From Atopsyche davidsoni (taxonomy: Eukaryota > Arthropoda > Insecta > Trichoptera > Hydrobiosidae), in assembly GCA_022113835.1 (NCBI GenBank), contig JAILWY010000010.1, positions 893,501 to 957,500 on the forward strand: a stretch of DNA of 64,000 nt, in the 5' to 3' direction. A program made the position numbers and the translations under genes. The notes beneath the pieces are model-generated. The model had not been told where the DNA came from. It saw nothing but the letters and a program-made list of their open reading frames with translations, and searched no databases. Shown here one piece after another: positions 59,746 to 64,000 of this stretch. Position 1 is the stretch's first letter, and the number at the start of each line of letters is the position of its first letter.

Positions 59746-62064
59746 TTATAGGACTGTCTTGTATACAATGTTTTTTGTGAAAATTCTATTGTCTTGAAAG
59801 AGTTTGCCTTGCTGGTGACTTTCTTTCACGAACACTTTAATATTGTCTTTATTGGAACATCTTGAGAATGCCACATATAACTGTCCATGTGCAAATACTG
59901 GTTCATCCAAATAAATGCCGACTGAATTGAAACTTTGCCCTTGCGATTTATTAATTGTCATTGCAAACGCTAATATGACGGGAAATTGCCGGCGTTTTAA
60001 TATAAATGGCAAACCGGTCTCACTGGGGGCAATTTCAATCCTTGGAATAAAAACTCGGTCTCCTTTATTTGTTCCAGTCAACACCTCCACATCGATGAAA
60101 TTGTGATGCAGCACTTTAACAATCATACGGGTCCCATTACACAGTCCTCGCTTTGGCTGCATGTTACGGAGGAGCATAACAATGGCGCCTACTTTGAGGA
60201 TTAGTTTGTGTGGGGGCATTCCCGAAGGAGTTTGGGAATTTAAAAATTCCGTTGTAAAAGTAAAATCGGTGTCATCTTCTGATACCACTGAATCTGCACT
60301 ATAGTATATTTTATCAGTTCCCGGCAGCAGGCACAGAATTTGATGATTCAACTCTAAACATATTTTGTTTTTGGTGGTTAAAATCACTTTATCGGCTAGT
60401 TCATCACTGGCAATAATTGCATTCCCATAAATGGCTCTAATAATGGAATCTTCACAAACCATGTGAGAAGGAATTTCGATATAACCCCTTGGCAAATCAG
60501 TTATTGGTTGCGTTTTGCCTTCTCCAATGTCGATTAACCACTGATTGAACACGTCTTGTCCTTCTGATCGCATATTTACACTCAATTTTAATTTCAAAAA
60601 GTCACTCCAAAGTAAGCTTGATTTAAGACATGCTTCGATTATATGAGTTCTTGACCCTTTCACAACCACTGGTAATGTCTGTCTAAAATCACCACCCAAC
60701 AACATCACTTTTCCCCCAAATTTAATATTGTTCTTTTGTATTTCTCGAAATAAAACATCTATGCATTGGAGCATATGGCAAGACATCATGGTTGCTTCAT
60801 CGATAATAATTAGCTTTGCTTCACGTAAAGATACAGCTTCTTCTGACGCCATGCGCATATGGGATGTTGAATTCTCTAATATCGGAATCGGCAGCTTGAA
60901 TCCACTATGGACAGTGCGGCCTCCTTTGAGTAGAAGAGCAGCAATACCTGTTGTCGCATGCGGTAGAACAATTTCTCCTTTTCCTCGTACGTATGCCATC
61001 AGCGTGTTATACAAATATGTTTTGCCAGATCCACCAGGTCCATCGAGATAAAAGCAACGACTTGACGATTCCGGATTTTCAAGTGCATCACGAATAAGAT
61101 CAAAAGCTCGTTTTTGAAGTAAATTGAGTGTTTTAATTTTGATTGTCGCTTGATCTGCTTCCGCTTGAATGTCCATGTAGTCGATGGCTTGTTCTGGAAT
61201 TGATCCTGGGTTTGGTAAACTAAATGATGCCAACTGAAGGCCATGTGACAGTAGAATGTCCTGTATGTCATGCAGAGCTTTATTCTTTGCATTCAACTCG
61301 CTCATATATATCAGATAATCTTCGCACAACATATTGGAAAATGTATCCCACAAACCTGATGCATTGGTTGGATTGCAAAAGACACAAATAAAAGCAAATA
61401 TTTGTCTCAACTGTCGAGGCATTTCAAAAATTGAAGCTTCATCTAAAAGGCGTTCCCATTCTTGGTCATCTGCTAAGAGATTTCTTTGCCGTGCAGCTTC
61501 TACGAATGTCGGTTGCAATGTACCATTGAAGCTTTTCAAATTTTCAAAACTCATTGCTCCAGCTACTTTCAGTAAAAGCAAACGAAGGCAATATCTCTCC
61601 ATATCTTTCGGACTAACTGTATAGATCCGAGACATCACATTACCGCTGGTCTTCTTCCTTGCACTCCATTTCCCTTTTGAAAAGACATAATGGTTAGGAA
61701 TCTCAGAGTACAAATATTGTCTCGCATTTGCATCAATTATGTTCAACTTAAACCATGCTGTCAGTGTTGTATCATTTTCTGCAGCGCGGGCAAGTGCTGC
61801 GTGCTCTTCTCCATCGCTGAAACGGACCATTTGTTGGAGCGGAAGATGGATAGCTAGTCGAATAATTGCATGAGACCTATCGTGCATTTTATATTCTCTT
61901 AGCCGCCAAATCGCTTCAGGGGCACTAACATATCGAGCATCGATATGATTTGTTACTTCATTCAAAACAAATTCACCCTTCTGTTCCGTATTTCCAATGG
62001 TAACATTGGCCGAATCGTACCCTTTGTAGATATATTTATAAATATATTTTATAGATTTTCCGCT
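59746..62064 (-). CDS. Helitron RepHel helicase domain (PIF1-type), 5' truncated
   Basis: An open frame of about 772 codons from 62064 (directly after a TGA) to the TAA ending at 59746. Numbering from the TTG at 61965: Walker A GPGGSGKT at 309-316, Walker B IIIDEA at 386-391, GGDFRQTLPVV at 424-434, NMR near 465, INKSQGQS at 671-678 and LYVAFSRCS at 696-704. These are the superfamily-1 5'-3' DNA helicase motifs of PIF1. Residues 1-270 match the linker that follows the HUH domain in Helitron RepHel proteins. The first in-frame ATG lies at about residue 27 (EYKMHDR), so no natural start is preserved. No stops or shifts: recent decay or selection. In the family the protein unwinds DNA for rolling-circle transposition; without HUH it could not act alone. 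A host PIF1 gene is excluded by the Helitron-type N-region and 3' terminus. Confidence 0.88.
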   Translation of the reverse strand, partial: SGKSIKYIYKYIYKGYDSANVTIGNTEQKGEFVLNEVTNHIDARYVSAPEAIWRLREYKMHDRSHAIIRLAIHLPLQQMVRFSDGEEHAALARAAENDTTLTAWFKLNIIDANARQYLYSEIPNHYVFSKGKWSARKKTSGNVMSRIYTVSPKDMERYCLRLLLLKVAGAMSFENLKSFNGTLQPTFVEAARQRNLLADDQEWERLLDEASIFEMPRQLRQIFAFICVFCNPTNASGLWDTFSNMLCEDYLIYMSELNAKNKALHDIQDILLSHGLQLASFSLPNPGSIPEQAIDYMDIQAEADQATIKIKTLNLLQKRAFDLIRDALENPESSSRCFYLDGPGGSGKTYLYNTLMAYVRGKGEIVLPHATTGIAALLLKGGRTVHSGFKLPIPILENSTSHMRMASEEAVSLREAKLIIIDEATMMSCHMLQCIDVLFREIQKNNIKFGGKVMLLGGDFRQTLPVVVKGSRTHIIEACLKSSLLWSDFLKLKLSVNMRSEGQDVFNQWLIDIGEGKTQPITDLPRGYIEIPSHMVCEDSIIRAIYGNAIIASDELADKVILTTKNKICLELNHQILCLLPGTDKIYYSADSVVSEDDTDFTFTTEFLNSQTPSGMPPHKLILKVGAIVMLLRNMQPKRGLCNGTRMIVKVLHHNFIDVEVLTGTNKGDRVFIPRIEIAPSETGLPFILKRRQFPVILAFAMTINKSQGQSFNSVGIYLDEPVFAHGQLYVAFSRCSNKDNIKVFVKESHQQGKLFQDNRIFTKNIVYKTVL

Positions 62065-62126
62065 TCACAAAACTGCTTTACCTTGAGAATTATTTCTCGG
62101 CCCACACTTTTTATCACTTTAGGCAT
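62049..62126 (-). pseudogene. Short N-terminal fragment of another element
   Basis: ATG at 62126 begins a 25-codon frame, MPKVIKSVGREIILKVKQFC..., ending in TAA that overlaps the start of the helicase frame in another register. From memory, N-termini of the form MPK-x(5)-GREII-x-KV-x-F are common in insect transposon proteins, but I cannot name the family. It lies exactly at the point where Helitron similarity ends. Confidence 0.35.
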
Positions 62127-63298
62127 AGTAAACAGTACTTTTAACGTCTTTTTCTATTAAAATACGACAGCTCTCCTTAGCTCTGCTATCAATAATAATA
62201 TAAAACATGGCCGAGCTGTCAAATTTAGTTCAATTTTTTTCCGCGGGACTTCTTTGGTGGCGAGGACTATAAGCTGGAAATTTGTTTTTTTTGTAAAAGT
62301 TCTAAATTTGAAATTCTCACCGTGAAGAACTGAATCATATAATTCGTACATATTTTAATTCGCTAAAGCATATTTTAAAGTTTATGAATGAAAATATTAT
62401 CCTATCGTCTTGAAATTCGGCACATAGCTGCGGAAAAATTTACTTAACTTATGTGCAAAAAATCAGCGTTGTATCTTTTAAGATATTCTATAGAAAACCA
62501 AAAATCGAAACATACACACATACAAACAAACACACAATGGCTATTATATATATTAGATTACATTAAGAATCTTGGAAAAATCTTATTGATGTGCTATTCA
62601 TCTTACATAGGAAGAAATAGGTACAATTCTAATAAATTTATTTATATGCATATAATGTACATAATGTCTCCTCCACTCAACCCTTTGTTTTGATTATCTG
62701 ACCTACAATATGTTTCATTTACAGTTTAATTAAAAATCAAGCAAATGGTAAATAATTAACTATAAATCATTTTTTTTTTAAATAAACTATAAATAAGATT
62801 TGATTGTAAACATAAGAATTTTCACGTGATTTTTTTTATTAGATTCTGAAAGCGGTTCTCAGTGTTGACATTTTTATTTGGATTTTCGATGGTTAATAAC
62901 AGATAATTAGATTCTTGCAAGAATCGAAATGAATCGATGATTAAATAAACTAATAGACCCATAAATAAAACAAATCGATGGTCTTGTTAAGCAGAGAGAC
63001 TACATATTAATACAACAGAACACTGTAATGACTTCGCAGAGTGTGTTTGATAAGAATATTGATGAACATTCCCGCATGCAGGAGTGATGGATGTGTTAGG
63101 AGATTGCATATATCTGTCATATCCAAAAATCACAAGAACAAATGGAATAATTGATTGGTTGTGCTTGACTTATCGCCACGTTGTAATACGAAGGTTGCTA
63201 AAATCACCAACAGATGGCGTCACCAAAAATTAAGAGGTTATTTTAGAAGTTCTTGATTGATATTATTAAAATAAAAAATAAACTTTGCACAGTTAATG
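62127..63298. other. AT-rich sequence, nothing recognised
   Basis: The gagctgtc and gacagctc phrases at 62164-62219 pair loosely. No frame or repeat with support. Confidence 0.45.
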
Positions 63299-63628
63299 AA
63301 TTTCAAATTTCGCGTTAAAATGCCTCGCATTATGCGAATTTCTTATTTAAGAATATGTATGAACATAATGCAGTCATTGACAATGACTCTTAACAATGAA
63401 AAATCGCGTTGGGTGTTATGAACGTATTTTACAAGAACGTAAAAGAAACGCTTCCCAAAAGACAATAGATGTATTTTTCGGTAAAAATAACATGTACACA
63501 TTCATATTGCATAAAGTGTTAAGTTTTGACTATGTATGTATGTTTAATCGTAAACCCCGATATACGCGAATTTCACTTAACGCGATTTTTTCCCGAACGT
63601 ATCCCTCGCGTAAAGCGGGGTATTACTG
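63299..63628 (+). mobile_element. pogo/Tigger-like non-autonomous element, 5' truncated
   Basis: Closely similar to 14385-14724, starting at caaatttcgcgttaaaatgc. The right end is gcgtaaagcggggtattactg at 63628; the left terminal repeat is missing. At about 63415-63480 it encodes CYERILQERKRNASQKTIDV and then FFGKNN in one frame without a stop, so this copy retains the transposase C-terminal tail better than the 14332 copy. Confidence 0.75.
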
Positions 63629-64000
63629 TTAAGAGTTATTATAATCTGAATAGAGCTTTAGAGAGAAAGATTCATTGATGAAATAAATTTAAACGCAAAG
63701 TAACTCTTAACTAAGAAAAAACTAATAAATTCTTGAATAAAGAGTATTCTTGAAGTACGTATAGTATTCCTTCAATAACTTTTTCTTAAGCATTCAAACA
63801 TTTATGATTTTGAACCTGAATAATAAAAAATAAAAAAGTTAATTAAGTGTAAGTCGACATGGTTGGTAATATTTCCAGATAAATATTAACAGACCAGAAT
63901 GCAAATAAAGAAATAGCGTATTTATTTTTACAACTGTTAATATCGGACGAGGGCAAAATGTATGCGCGCCAAAGAGCGACCGAAGCACCAATTACACTCT
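63629..64000. other. AT-rich sequence to window end
   Basis: Nothing recognised. The last 60 bases (cgagggcaaaatgtatgcgc...) are more GC-balanced and may begin a further island beyond the window. Confidence 0.4.

Larger units (their letters stand above)
59549..62064 (-). mobile_element. Helitron, 5'-truncated, with 3' terminus
   Basis: The minus strand has the long PIF1-type helicase frame, then about 200 bases of non-coding sequence, a hairpin (cgtcattttatgacg, 59564-59578) and, 10 bases later, the terminal CTAGT (ends at 59549). Hairpin plus CTRRT is the Helitron 3' signature. The flanking base is A where Helitrons usually leave T, a small discrepancy. The 5' TC terminus and HUH-nuclease region are missing: similarity stops near 62065, where a different short frame takes over. 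Confidence 0.85.

Noticed and set aside
60728..61051. 107-codon plus-strand frame
   Set aside because: Shadow of the helicase gene on the opposite strand.
1..64000. CRISPR array, bacterial operon or rRNA genes
   Set aside because: No regularly spaced identical repeats, no ribosomal RNA signature sequence, and the transposon content is eukaryotic.

Overview
This is a 64 kb piece of an AT-rich animal nuclear genome, most likely an insect. Three separate mariner copies, a Helitron helicase, a hAT short element, two pogo/Tigger-like short elements and fragments of two non-LTR retrotransposon families, set in roughly two-thirds AT sequence with many TA microsatellites, fit an arthropod. They do not fit a bacterium, plant or fungus. 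The host order cannot be told from the sequence.

I find no convincing host protein-coding gene. The window reads as intergenic or intronic desert made of AT-rich sequence, transposon debris, and about twenty short islands (150-400 bp) that are clearly richer in GC and CpG than their surroundings. Those islands have no conserved reading frame that I recognise and may be regulatory DNA. The only long intact reading frame is the Helitron PIF1-type helicase at 59746-62064 (minus). It has all its ATPase/helicase motifs but has lost the upstream HUH nuclease part. The Helitron 3' terminus (hairpin plus CTAGT) is at 59549.

Layout: 1-196 hAT tail; 1463-1846 LINE tail; 2402-2663 and 4330-4594 small inverted-repeat elements carrying a tRNA-like sequence; 5435-5693 and 8008-8092 members of a second inverted-repeat family; 10893-12110 decayed mariner; 14332-14724 Tigger-like short element; 14.7-22.6 kb mostly AT-rich; 22.6-25 kb a dense cluster (mariner terminal fragment, 592-bp foldback with two divergent tRNA-like units, TA tract, mariner fragment); 26-29.4 kb inverted-repeat remnant, candidate exon, LINE tail, degenerate tandem repeat; 31.5 kb inverted-repeat element; 39.7 kb perfect 24-bp hairpin; 41.1-41.6 kb hAT short element with a nested insertion; 42-49 kb GC islands; 51.4-52.5 kb second mariner; 53.1-53.4 kb LINE remnant with TA tail; 58.1-58.4 kb three-unit tandem repeat; 59.5-62.1 kb Helitron; 63.3-63.6 kb second Tigger-like element.

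Two families look least like textbook elements. One (2.4, 4.3 and 23.5 kb) is a TA-flanked inverted-repeat element whose arms include part or all of a tRNA-derived SINE-like unit. The other (5.4, 8.0, 31.5 kb, with fragments at 26.6 and 41.35 kb) is a snap-back element with one constant end and one variable end. Three of its copies are flanked by 11-13 bp direct repeats, which suggests retroposition or repair-mediated insertion rather than ordinary cut-and-paste. All identifications are by eye from motifs and within-window comparison; no database search was possible.
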